From Aureobasidium sp. EXF-3400 (lineage: Eukaryota; Ascomycota; Dothideomycetes; Dothideales; Saccotheciaceae), in assembly GCA_024195585.1 (NCBI GenBank), contig SWBL01000169.1, positions 1 through 64,000 of the forward strand: 64,000 nucleotides of DNA, given 5' to 3'. Both the position numbers and the translations under genes were made by a program. The notes under the pieces were generated by a model. That model did not search any database. It saw nothing but the letters and a program-made list of their open reading frames with translations, and was not told the DNA's origin. This document shows positions 43,310 through 53,843 of this stretch, piece by piece (within the stretch, counting starts at the first letter, position 1; every line of letters begins with the position of its first letter).

Positions 43310-44394
43310 TGTTGATCAGGTTTGTGAGGAAAGATTGTTGATGAAAGAAGCGTTTGGTTGTGAACTTGTTCTCGGTCACGTCTTTGTGTGTCTGTGTGTA
43401 ACTTGCGGATAGAGATCTTTGAAGCTGTTGGAAGATCAAATACCTGGTAGATAGGCAACGATCGGGAGATCGGTGTCGACGCAGATGTCGTGTATCCCGA
43501 ATGCGTGTAGCCTCTAAGGCAACCAGTAGTAAGCTTGTGCTGCCTTGAGGTATCGAATCGTGAGATGTCGAGCCCTCGGTGGTTTATGGTTGTGTGAGTT
43601 GGTAGAATGGTCTGTGGTGTGTGTTTTGCGTACGGAGAGGCTGCGGTAGATTTTGATCTTGCTGGAAAAGCTCGTGATCAATCACATGCACAATGCAATT
43701 GATTTTGCCACGCGCATACGCACAAAAATAGAAGTGGTTGAGAGTTCCAAAGGTAGTGATATGCGTGAAGCAGACAAAAGATGCCAGTGAAGAACATAGG
43801 TCTTGAATCCGAGAGTGAAAGCTGTCAATATCCGCAAGACCGATAAGGAGATCACTGCAGATGGTCAGTGTGTTGCCGGCGTGCCTCAATATAACGATGG
43901 TAATGTCAAAAGAAGGAATGATGATGGAGATGAGTATTGGGAGAATTGACGCCCAAAAGGTGGCTTATATTGCAAGCTGATGCATGTGCTGTCAAGCGCT
44001 ACTGCCTATAGCACGACCCGAACAAGCGGTGCCGCACAAGACACGTCATGTTGCATCTCAAATGACCGATCCAGAAAGTAGTAAGGGGCAATGGCACAGA
44101 AAGAAGGAAAGAGCCACGGAAAGAACTCGACCTCAATCATCAGAAGTTACCGGATGCAAGATCTCCACCTCAGTGGCAGTCGCTGGTTAGCTGTCTTTGA
44201 TCATTTGGTAACACCTAACCCCGTTTTACGTGCGATAGAGGCGGGACGGCTACGAAAGCCTGTTGTAGGAAAATAAAAGAATGAAATATCTAGATACACT
44301 CAAGAGCTGCCTATCAACAATGAATGATACACAAGAAGGAAATAAGGAAAGTCTATCCCAAGGGTCATACACCACCAAGACACTAGACATTACA
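43310..44394. other. Intergenic, promoter of the His-rich protein gene
   Basis: Long upstream region. A 101-codon minus frame (43584-43889) starts with TTG and is not called. Nothing else is recognised. Confidence 0.5.
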
Positions 44395-47300
44395 CTACCT
44401 TCTCTCTACGAGCAAGAAATGCATTGCGACGTATCCCAACACCAAGAATACACCGCAGAAGACTGCAAGACCGACGGCGTCACTCCAGAGCGCTAGAACA
44501 TTGAAGCCGAAGGAGCTGAGAATGGCCGATCCAGGGACTTCAATGTCAAGACCATATTTGTGATCAATGAGCGAAAGGTAGCGCACTTCGTTGACAATCA
44601 GGCCTTCGAAACCGTAGTGGAAGATGGAAATCTGTGAAAGGTCAGTAGTGTTTCACAACACAGGATTGAAAGCAGGAACTTACTGATTGCAACCAGCGAA
44701 GACCCCTAGGAATGGTCTCGTGATTGAGCAAGAAGCCACCGAAGAGCAAGCTGAACAGCATGACAAGGACACCGACCAGGTTTGCGACACCCTGGTTCTT
44801 GATGACAATGCCGATGCACAAGCATACTGTAGCAGCTGCAAGGTTGAAAAGAACGACAAACAACATGAATTTCCAGAACTCAGCAGCAGTGGGCAAAAGA
44901 CCAGTCATGGGATACACAATGACGGCCATGATGACAGGAGGGATGAGTCTAAGAGGGACAATATCGAAGACGACCTTAGATGCGTAGTAAGCCAGGGGAG
45001 AGTAGTATCCCTTGGCACGCTCTCTGACGAACAAGAGACGTTCCGGAGCAAACACAGTCAAAGAGGTGAGGGTGCTGAAAGCGAACAAGGCGAGCAGGAA
45101 GAAGAAGAAGCCAAGACGGTTCTGGAAGCCCTTTAGATCGTCCGTGAGACCGTAGAAGAGGAATCCAAGGAAGACAGCGAGCACAATGGCAATGGCGTAG
45201 TGGGTCAACATCAAGAGAGGGTTGCGGTAAAGATTGCGCCATGTACGTTTGGACAGGATAACGAATTGGCCAAGAATGCCAATCTTGCGGTAGCCCTTGA
45301 CTGTAGGCTGAGCAGAGTTGCTGTTAGCCGCACCGTTAGCTTGACCATTCGACTGCGCTGCTTCGGAGACAGCGTTACGGATATCATCCTTGAGAGCAGC
45401 AGCAACATCAGAATCGGCAAAAGCCTGGACGAGGTTGTCGAGATCTGTGCTTGACGCCTCTTCGGCGTTGGGAGGAAGGCCATTGGGATCGTCGTGCGCT
45501 TGGTTCACTCCTCGCATCTTCAGCCATTGCTGAGTGTTCTCGAAGCTGTTTTCCAGAGAGGATGCGTCTGAGCGGATGGTGCTTGCGGTTGCAGGTGGGT
45601 CTCGTGATGCCTGCTTCCTTGTGAAGAGCACTTTGTCTTGCTGCTGCTTGATCGAAGCGGTACGGCTATTCTTGGGTCTAAGAGGAGAATCGGACGTGAT
45701 GGAACCTCCCTGCTCGACACTAAAGTTGGAAACACTTGGGATGGACTTGACAGCGACCGCACTGCTTGCACGGGTACTGCGCCCGACGGGTTGGCGGAAA
45801 ATGGAGCTGTCTTCAGGAATTTGGGGGTGAACAGTACTGGCGTGCATTGTCAAGTCAACGAGATAATCTGCAATGTTGAAGCCAGGAGGACAAGAGTAGC
45901 CGATGTTGTCAAAATAGGCCTGGCAGTTACCGAAGGGGCCGGAGTAGACAGTTCTGCCCTTAGCAAGAAGCACCAGCTGGTCGAAAAGTGCAACAATGTT
46001 GGAGCGAGGCTGATGGATGGTGAAGACGACAGTTCTGTTGTATGTCTTGACAAGGTGAACAAGGCATTCGACGACGTTGAAGGCGTTGAAAGCGTCGAGA
46101 CCGCTGGTAGGTTCATCAAGGAAGAGGATGCTGGGGCTGGTGACAAGCTCGCAGGCAATGCCAACTCTGCGTTTCTCACCACCAGAGATACCGCGACCGT
46201 TGCCTTCTTCAGATCCGATGAGTTGATCGCGGATGTGGTGGATACCGAGTTGTCTTTCAACATCTTCGACCTTCTGCAGTTTAGAAGCGAAGCTCATCTC
46301 TTTGGGCAGGCGAAGCAAGGCGCTATCGAGAATGGTCTCGTGAACAGTCAGAGTGGGAAGCATGGTATCGTCCTGATCGACGAAGCCAATGACGCTTCTG
46401 AACTCATTATCGGGGACCTTCTCTCCGTTGATCAGGAAGTTGCCAATGACGGTACCACGCTTGTTCTTTCTTGCCAGAATATCCAGGAAGGTGGTTTTGC
46501 CTGCACCTGAAGCACCCATGATGGCCATGAGCTGACCGGGATGAACAGCACCTTGAATGTCTGTGAGGATCTGCTTGCCCTTGAGAGCATATGAGACATT
46601 CTCGAAGTAGAGACTGGCGGGTTTGTGGTCGGCAAGGAGAGCAGCGTTGAGGTCGTCCTCGTCGTCGGAGAGGTGGATAGGACCGTATTTTGACTTTCTG
46701 CGCGAGAGGAACCAAACGATGAGGATAACAGCGACAACGAACAGAGCACAACCAGCAATGACGCCGGCAATGAGCGGAGTGTTAATCTTCTTGACGGGCC
46801 TCTCGTAACCGGGGACGTCTGTAACGTACAGACACTCTCCAGAGTGGCACTTGAGCGTGATGCTGTCATCTCCGAAGACATTGGAAATGAGGTCGTTCAT
46901 AGCAGGTTCCGAGAACTTGCTGCCATCTGAAGCGCTACCACCTTCGGTCGAGACAGAGGTAAAGCTAGCAGGACCCTTGATATCTTCTTCCAGGAAGTCT
47001 CCGATGTCGATTGAATCGGCCTCGCCACAGAGCATGCGACCGGGAATGCAGCGGCATTTGATGTTCTCGCAATGGTACGATGTCGAGTTACGGTTGGGTT
47101 CGGCTTTGGAGGACCAGGTACAGGTATCGAGGGCGCAGTAGAAGGACTCTTTTTGATCGACCCAGACTAGATTTGGTCAGTACGATTTCAGGCAGGCTTC
47201 AGAGGGGGAGACATACACTGGAAGTTGCACTCTTTACGGTCGGCGTTGCAGGAGAAGGTGGCTTGGGGCTTCTTCTCCTTGAGCTGGTCAAGAATTTTGC

Positions 47301-47769
47301 GGTTGGTGATGTCGCACATTTGGTAGTTCTCGTTGACGACCAAACCCTCGCGATAACAGACGCCACCCTCGCCCTCGGGCATCATGGCGTTGCAGGCGTC
47401 ATTTGTCTTGCAGACGTTGCAGTTTATACCCTCCCAACCCTCTTTGCACTCGCAGTCGTGGCCCTGGCGCGGCAGTCTGTTGTGTCCATCGGCCAGCGAA
47501 CCACACAGCGGCTGTGAGCAGTCCTCACCGCCGAAGCCTGAGGGACAAGCGCATTTGCCGCTCGACTGTGTACAGTTGGCGTATTGGTGGCATTGGAAGT
47601 TATCCAGGTTGCAGTTGAAGCATGGTGGGCAGTCATCTGGTCGGTCTCCGTATATCGAGAAGGGCGTTGACGAGGATAGCGAGTTGGAGAATTCAGAGTG
47701 GTACTGATTCGTTTTGTATGCTGTTGCCGAAGACAGCAGGCCAGCGGCGGCCAGCCATAACACTCTCAT
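44395..47769 (-). CDS. ADP1: ADP1-like ABCG transporter with EGF-like ectodomain
   Basis: Exons 47217-47769, 44684-47166 and 44395-44631 give 1090 aa. A signal peptide (about 1-18) leads into a Cys-rich EGF-like ectodomain ([33 protein letters not shown]), then a TM helix (about 316-338). The ABCG nucleotide-binding domain follows with Walker [10 protein letters not shown] (402-410), signature ISGGEKRR and Walker [13 protein letters not shown]. After a Ser-rich linker of about 200 residues come six helices. This is the unusual layout of yeast Adp1, a putative permease of unknown substrate. The ATG at 47769 is chosen because the longer frame starts with GTG. Confidence 0.94.
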
Positions 47770-49129
47770 GGTGAGAGCAGGCACAAACACTCTTCTTGTA
47801 GGAGCGGTGGCACGATTACTCGGTTTGCAGGAGCAGGCACGAGTGGCACGCGGGTGTCGGTGAACGAGTTGCTTCCCGTGTCGAGACGCGCCGCTATCAC
47901 TTTAAGCGGCTCGATGCAGATGAGGCAGGTACCGCCCAGATGTTCCGTCTTTCGCCACAAAGATTCTCTTTCGACAAAGGCTACAGCGAGGAAGGAGTGA
48001 CTGGATTACTGAGAGGCCGAGTAGCTAACGCGAGAGAGAGATTGAATCGAACCCCAAGGCCCGCCGCTTCTCGTGGCGCTCAAGCCGTTCGCATGGGCCA
48101 TCGACGTGTTACTGTCCCGTTTATCGAAAGCTTTCCCCATACAATCCGTCAAGACCTTCCTATCCTGGATTGACTGCGCCTACCTCTACCTCGCATTGAA
48201 CCTTCTCGCCGATACTGAATCGACCATCTATGGCAATGTATCTACAAGATTTCTCTCTACTGAAAAGAGCCTCTGGAACATAAGAGCTCATGCCTTTGCT
48301 GACGCAGGACGAGATGCGACATTACAGATCAGATCGCAATCTCCAAGTCATCCGCATGTGACGTGCTTTGACGAGTGAGAGCTGATCTGTGGAGTTGAGT
48401 ATCTTCGCGCCGCCATCTACTCCTATATCGAGGGGACAAACGTTCTCTCGTGCATTATAATCTATACCGCCGCACAGTGCTCACATGACATAGGCGGGAA
48501 CGACGTTCGTACAGACATCTTCTGTTTCCGCTACATTGTCTGCCTCAAGCTGAATTGTCCTATCATCTCGCTCCTGTTCATCCATCGCGAGATGACGCTT
48601 TCTCTGTTATCGTTTGTTGTTCTGTACTCTCATCTGTGGAACACCCGATTTCATCAGGTCGTCTAACAACTTAGAAGACTGTCGTGGACAATTTAGTACG
48701 GCTCCTGCAAATCCACCTCCCTAGTGATCAACACACGACCGATGACAATATCCAACAGTCCATCAAGCCATGATATCAGGTCGCATAATCCATGACTGTA
48801 TGCTACTTTGCTTACGGTCGGACGAACATGTGAGAATCTGCCTTTGCTCACGTAGAAACTGTAGAATCCATGTTACCGGGGAAGCCGAGGTCCGGTGGTA
48901 TGCCAAGCCTCTCTGGATTCCCGAATGGGGGTGGCTCTCGGGGTTTCTGTGGGGGAGCCAGCCTCGGGTTATGTTGTCATGCCGAAGTTTTGTTATAGAC
49001 ATAAGATGAATCATATTGGACTGACGTTATGTCTCAGCCTACTGAGAATCCGTATAAGGTGGAGAGCCAGTCTCTCCAAAGACAGATTGTTCCTTGCCGC
49101 AGCGTGAATCATTGATATTTGATTTCAAT
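47770..49129. other. Divergent promoter region of 1.36 kb
   Basis: Between the ABCG gene (-) and the HMG-CoA lyase gene (+). Short frames only, including 48073-48378 (GTG start) and 48770-49009 (ATG, 79 codons). None shows a domain. Confidence 0.5.
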
Positions 49130-50222
49130 ATGATAAGAGATACTGTCCGCATCGTCGAAGTGGGTCCGCGAGATGGCAAGTCGACCGGGTTCTGATATTC
49201 GAAGCGTTTGTGAATAACAGGTTGTTCAGGCTTACAAAACATCAAAGATGTAGTACCCACTGCGACAAAGATCGACCTGATCAACAGACTTGCTCAAACC
49301 GGGTTACGGACAATCGAGGCCACATCGTTCGTGTCACCAAAATGGGTTCCTCAGTTGTCGGATGCAAGGACCGTGATGGAGAGCATGAAGTTGTCCGTTG
49401 CGAAGGGTGACATCTCATTTCCAGTATTGATACCAAACTTGAAAGGCTTGGAAGCAGCATTGGCGCTCGATGTTCAAGAAATCGGTATCTTCCTTTCTGC
49501 CACCGAAGGTTTCAGCCGCAACAACATCAACTGCAGCGTGGAAGAGTCGCTCGTGAGAGCCCGAGCCGTCGTTAACCGAGCCCGAGAACAGAATGTCCGC
49601 GTGAGAGGGTATGTCGACTTGTGATCTTCCAGGGCAGTGACTGACTTGTCAAAGATACTTGTCTTGCGTGGTTGATTGCCCATACGACGGTAGAACATCG
49701 CCTTTGGTAGTGCTCAACATGGCGAAGAAAATGCTGGAGATGGGTTGCTTCGAGATCAGTCTGGGAGATACAACAGGAACAGCAACACCACAAGACATCT
49801 GTCGGTTGCTCGAGACCCTGCTGAAAGAGATTCCAGCTGCCAGACTAGCTGGCCATTTTCATGACTCCTTCGGTCAAGCAATCGCCAATGTAAGGGAAGC
49901 CTACCGAATGGGCATTCGAGCGTTCGATAGTAGTGTGAGTGGGCTGGGAGGCTGTCCATACAGTCCCGGAGCCAAAGGAAATGTCGCGACGGAGGATGTC
50001 GTGTGCCTCTTCGAAAACATGGGGGTCGATACGGGAGTGGACCTGGCCAAACTCGCCCACGTTGGTGACTGGATATCACAACAGCTTCGTATTCCGAACG
50101 GCAGTCAGATCGGTTCCGCTCTGGTTGCAAATAGTAAACGAGCTGCGGAAGCCAAGGACACTCACAAACAACCATCTGTCATCTCATCGGAGTGGCGACA
50201 TCTCTCACATATGATATGCTGA
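49130..50222 (+). CDS. Hydroxymethylglutaryl-CoA lyase
   Basis: Exons 49130-49175, 49230-49608 and 49655-50222 give 330 aa. The first intron begins GC (GCAAGT) and ends CAG. It is a GC-AG intron that restores the PRDG-LQN signature. Catalytic features: R14-D15 in VGPRDG, the lumen signature GLGGCPYSPGAKGN with active-site Cys242, and GHFHDS. The enzyme splits HMG-CoA to acetoacetate and acetyl-CoA in leucine catabolism. There is no N-terminal presequence, because the protein begins directly at the TIM-barrel strand, so a cytosolic or other non-mitochondrial form is likely. The stop lies 25 bp from the stop of the convergent gene. Confidence 0.93.
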
Positions 50223-50247
50223 GGATTAGAATCCATCAGGACAGAGG

Positions 50248-51708
50248 TCAGATGCTGTCCTTGAACATAGCATCCCAATGTTCATTCAATCGAAGACATA
50301 GATCTTTACGATCCGACCATTCTTGGATCACATCAGCCAGCTCGCAGCCTGTTTGCACAACCAACTCCCAAACGGTCTTCTCGAGATCTAAACCGAACTC
50401 TTTGACCTGTTCATCTCGAGGACCCCATAATCGCAGTGGCTTTTGGTCAGTCACAGTCAATAGATCGCCTTCGTCAACTAGATGCCCAGCGTTCATCTTT
50501 GGGGTGTTGGCATGGAGAAAAGCCGCTCTAGGTTGTTTAGACTCGTCTCCATCCTGCTTTTGGGAATCGGCTAAAGGGTCGACTTGTATCATGCCACTGC
50601 CTTTTCTTTCGATACCGTCTTCACGCCCGACCGCCTTGACACCCGTTTTGACGCGGTAGTATGGGAGATCGAGCACCATTGCGGCAGCCATGAATGTTTC
50701 TTTGTCTCCTTGACCGAGCGCGCCTTGGCTCAGAAGTGGATAGTAGAAGTCAGGTCCATAGATATTGTAATAGACTGCCAGCAACAGAGTCTTGAGGTGT
50801 TTTCGCTTATTGATGAGAAGTTGACCTGCTTCAGAGGATGCCTCGCGTAGATTCGATGGCATCGTGCCGAGACCCACGACGGTATAGAATGAAGGGGATT
50901 CGGTCGAAACCCAGAAGTCAGGCCAAATGATTAGTCCAGTAGAGGTATATGGCTCAGTTGCGAAGAGTTCTGTTCCAGGATCAAGGAGAGGTATGCTGTC
51001 GCTATCGAGATACAATACATGTTCGAACGAGCTGAACAACATGGCCAGAGACTTGAGTTGATAGTGCGTTACTTCGAAGCCTTGTATAAAATCAGAAAGC
51101 ATCAAACACTCTGCACCGAGCTTCGGTAGATAGTTTTTGCACAGCTCGTCCTCGTACTCAGACTTGTCCGTCACAAAGACTTGGACCGGGAGGTTACTAC
51201 CACTGCGGCGCAACATATGTATACCGATTATAGCCGGTCCATAATACTCCCCTCCACCTACAACGACAAGACCCGTGCCGTTGAATACTTTGTCAGTGAG
51301 GTGGTCGGGCCATGAAAGCAGTAGTGATTTGAAGTCGCTGTGAGCAGTCTGTAAGGCAGGTATAGAGTCGACTCCTTGGAGAAGCTCTCTGTGTTGCCTT
51401 CGGGGCGAGTCGCTATCCGGAGCGACAGGCAGATTAGCCGCATTGTACATCAACTCAACCTTCGCGGCATCAGGCCGAGTGGCTTTGTAGGCTTGTGCCC
51501 ACACAGCCCATAATTCCTGCACAGAGTTGACTGGTTGAGTGGTATCGACGGTCGGTATTTTCGGTATCGATGAGGGTGTTCTGTAGGTTGAAAGACGATC
51601 ATTCAAAGCGTTGTATGCAATATTTGATTGCGAGAATGAGAAGACAACAATGGTGATCAGCGCAATGATCCCCACAATGCGGAGAGCCAGTCGCAGGGTT
51701 ATGCGCAT
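50248..51708 (-). CDS. MNN2-type alpha-mannosyltransferase (GT71)
   Basis: Uninterrupted frame, 486 aa from the ATG at 51708 (the longer frame begins with TTG). Type II topology: short basic tail, TM at about 7-27, stem, then a catalytic domain with VVVGGGEYYGPAI, LRRSGSNLPVQVF, GAECLMLSD, the metal-binding DXD in YLDSDSIPLLDP (D235, D237) and QGDKETF. This order is that of Mnn2/Mnn5 alpha-1,2-mannosyltransferases of the Golgi, which branch the outer N-glycan mannan. Fungal genomes carry several paralogues, so the exact linkage is not certain. It is tail-to-tail with the HMG-CoA lyase gene. Confidence 0.88.
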   Translation of the reverse strand: MRITLRLALRIVGIIALITIVVFSFSQSNIAYNALNDRLSTYRTPSSIPKIPTVDTTQPVNSVQELWAVWAQAYKATRPDAAKVELMYNAANLPVAPDSDSPRRQHRELLQGVDSIPALQTAHSDFKSLLLSWPDHLTDKVFNGTGLVVVGGGEYYGPAIIGIHMLRRSGSNLPVQVFVTDKSEYEDELCKNYLPKLGAECLMLSDFIQGFEVTHYQLKSLAMLFSSFEHVLYLDSDSIPLLDPGTELFATEPYTSTGLIIWPDFWVSTESPSFYTVVGLGTMPSNLREASSEAGQLLINKRKHLKTLLLAVYYNIYGPDFYYPLLSQGALGQGDKETFMAAAMVLDLPYYRVKTGVKAVGREDGIERKGSGMIQVDPLADSQKQDGDESKQPRAAFLHANTPKMNAGHLVDEGDLLTVTDQKPLRLWGPRDEQVKEFGLDLEKTVWELVVQTGCELADVIQEWSDRKDLCLRLNEHWDAMFKDSI

Positions 51709-51943
51709 GATGAGAATTGGTGTGACACGACTCAATGCGCCAAGTTGAGGATGCGAACAACAAAGAGAGAGGTTGTTGGGTCTGGAAGACAGACGCGTGG
51801 ACGCCACAATCGATTCGACCCAGCCACCAGCCCAGGAATGAATTACAGCGTTATATTTACGGAAGGCACGATAGAGCAAAATTGTTCAAGATTAAAACAT
51901 TATTTCATTAATTATTGGTAGAAGGACTTTGTCGTAACACCCA
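51709..51943. other. Short intergenic region
   Basis: Promoter of the MNN2-type gene and 3' fl ank of the phosphatase-like gene. Nothing is recognised. Confidence 0.45.
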
Positions 51944-53308
51944 TCAGTTGCTGTAAATGGTCAGAGCATCAGTCGAGTTGCTGTAAGTGACACCACACTC
52001 CTCGGAGAAGTTGGAGAATCTTTGAGTCTTCTCGTCCATGAACTTCATGAAGCTCTCTCTCGAACAGCTCATTCCAGGGCCGTCGGTACATTCCTGCAGG
52101 AGCTTGGGGTTCTTGTTGACCAAGATACGGTAGTATTCGCCAGTTTGGTTGGCGTTATCCTGGAAGCCGAAGCTGTCGCACTCCATGCGCTCAATGGCGA
52201 TGTTTGTCAAGAAGGACATGAAGTTGCTGCTCTGCCAAACGCGCTGGGGGTTGATGCCATCTGAAGGCATAGTAGCATTGACGTCGTCCGAGGCAGAGTA
52301 AGCAGTGTTGTTGAAGAGACCAAGAGCGACGAGAACAGTGGGAGGAAGTTCTCTGTGGGTGAAGGACACGTAGAGATCCTGGCTAGCGTTCTGGGAGGTC
52401 AAAAGATCGACAGAGGACTTGACCCAAGGGAAGCCGATGGCGCCAGAGGCAGGGTTGCCATATCCGGTGTTGTGGTGGTACATAATGTCGTTGGTGTACT
52501 CGAACTGAAGCCACTCGTTGGGGCTGAACAAGTCCAGAGAGCAGAAGGGCGAGTCGCCGCGGATGACAGTCTCGTAACCACACAACTGTTGCATACCGTA
52601 GATGTCCGAGGCGGTCCAGTTGAAGGTGGGAACTTCGGAACGGAAGCGCGAGATAATGGGGGCAGTGTACATCTTCTGGAAAACCATGGACTGGTCGCTT
52701 CCTCTGCTGCCCGAGTAGGCGGGACAGGCCTTGTAGGGAGTCAGGGAGTCTGCGCCAGTCTTCTTGTATTCGCCAATTTGCACAATCTCCGTCTCGTTCT
52801 CTTTAATAGCAAGACCCTCGACGAAGCTCTCGGCACTGAGCAAAGTACGCTCAGCAGAGCTGGTCCAGACCTTGTTTGGTTGCTTGAAGTGTTGGTAGCG
52901 CTCGTAGACGTCGACGCCCAACTTCATGGCTTCCAGGCTGCCAACCTTGGACAACTTCTCAATGTCTTCATCCTCGATGGGACTGGTCCAGGTGGTCAGG
53001 AAGGAGAGAGCGTGCGAGCGGTCCCAGTCGATGGAGCTGTTTCCCTGGCTTGCTTCGAGCTTCTTGACGAAGGGCTCGATGTAGGACTCGTAGTCAAAGT
53101 CGTTGGCGTAGATGGCGGCGTGACGGACGAGATACGCGGCGCGAGTAACGTTGCATCCTTGCGGCGGTGCAGGATCGAAGTTGCTTGTTGGATCTTCGGG
53201 CTCAAAGTAGGGCGCGATGCCTGACATGTGCTTCAGGGGGTCGAAGGTGTACTTGGCAGCCGTCAAGGCCGAGGCCGAGAGGAGGAGAGATGCTGTGATA
53301 GAATGCAT
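51944..53308 (-). CDS. Histidine-acid-phosphatase-like secreted protein, atypical motif
   Basis: Uninterrupted 454-aa frame with a signal peptide (about 1-18), several N-glycosylation sequons and Cys pairs typical of the branch-2 histidine phosphatases (phytase/acid phosphatase). The catalytic His is present (VRHAAIYAND, H63), but the usual RHGxRxP reads RHAAIYA, and the C-terminal HD/HE motif reads THRELPP (H318, R319, E320). Otherwise the domain order fits: KVWTSSAERTLLSAESF and FCSLDLFSPNEW. It may be a divergent phosphatase of altered specificity or a weakly active relative. Secreted or wall location is inferred from the signal peptide. Confidence 0.85.
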   Translation of the reverse strand: MHSITASLLLSASALTAAKYTFDPLKHMSGIAPYFEPEDPTSNFDPAPPQGCNVTRAAYLVRHAAIYANDFDYESYIEPFVKKLEASQGNSSIDWDRSHALSFLTTWTSPIEDEDIEKLSKVGSLEAMKLGVDVYERYQHFKQPNKVWTSSAERTLLSAESFVEGLAIKENETEIVQIGEYKKTGADSLTPYKACPAYSGSRGSDQSMVFQKMYTAPIISRFRSEVPTFNWTASDIYGMQQLCGYETVIRGDSPFCSLDLFSPNEWLQFEYTNDIMYHHNTGYGNPASGAIGFPWVKSSVDLLTSQNASQDLYVSFTHRELPPTVLVALGLFNNTAYSASDDVNATMPSDGINPQRVWQSSNFMSFLTNIAIERMECDSFGFQDNANQTGEYYRILVNKNPKLLQECTDGPGMSCSRESFMKFMDEKTQRFSNFSEECGVTYSNSTDALTIYSN

Positions 53309-53843
53309 TCTGCTTATTGGACCGATGCTGCCTTTGATCTAGGGTCAATGCCGAGATGAACGATGGAATCAAGAGTCTGCAGGACGAAGAGCAGGGTCTA
53401 TATCACCATTACTTATACCAACAGAAGCACCTACCTCAGTACCAACCACCTGAAACCTGGTTGTGCCAATACATAGAGAATGACGCGCGACATTATCTTT
53501 CTAGTACGTGCTCATCAAAAGGATTCGCGTCGAACCAACTTTCCTCCAACATTTTGACGCTAAAGTCTGACTGACATCATACATACCAAGATCTTCATGC
53601 AGGAACTCACGGCTCCCCTTTGCTGGGCACCCTAAATCTGCCTCAGGAACAACTTTTGAGCCACAATCCTGTTGTGGCTCGTTGATCCATCTACCTCACG
53701 CGAGGCTCGAGCAGTTGCTCGCAACTTTACACCGACAATCCTTCCCAACACTTTTACCACGATCGAATGCTGCGTGCTCGATAAAATCATTTTATTAGCT
53801 TACGCTAGTCATGCTACATGCCAATGGAAATATATATCTACAA
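53309..53843. other. Intergenic, promoter of the phosphatase-like gene
   Basis: Short frames only, including a 72-codon plus frame (53356-53574). No feature is recognised. Confidence 0.5.

Noticed and set aside
45638..46510. 290-codon plus-strand ORF antisense to the ABCG gene
   Set aside because: Shadow of the nucleotide-binding domain, no motif.
52355..53224. 289-codon plus-strand ORF antisense to the phosphatase-like gene
   Set aside because: Shadow, composition mirrors the real gene.
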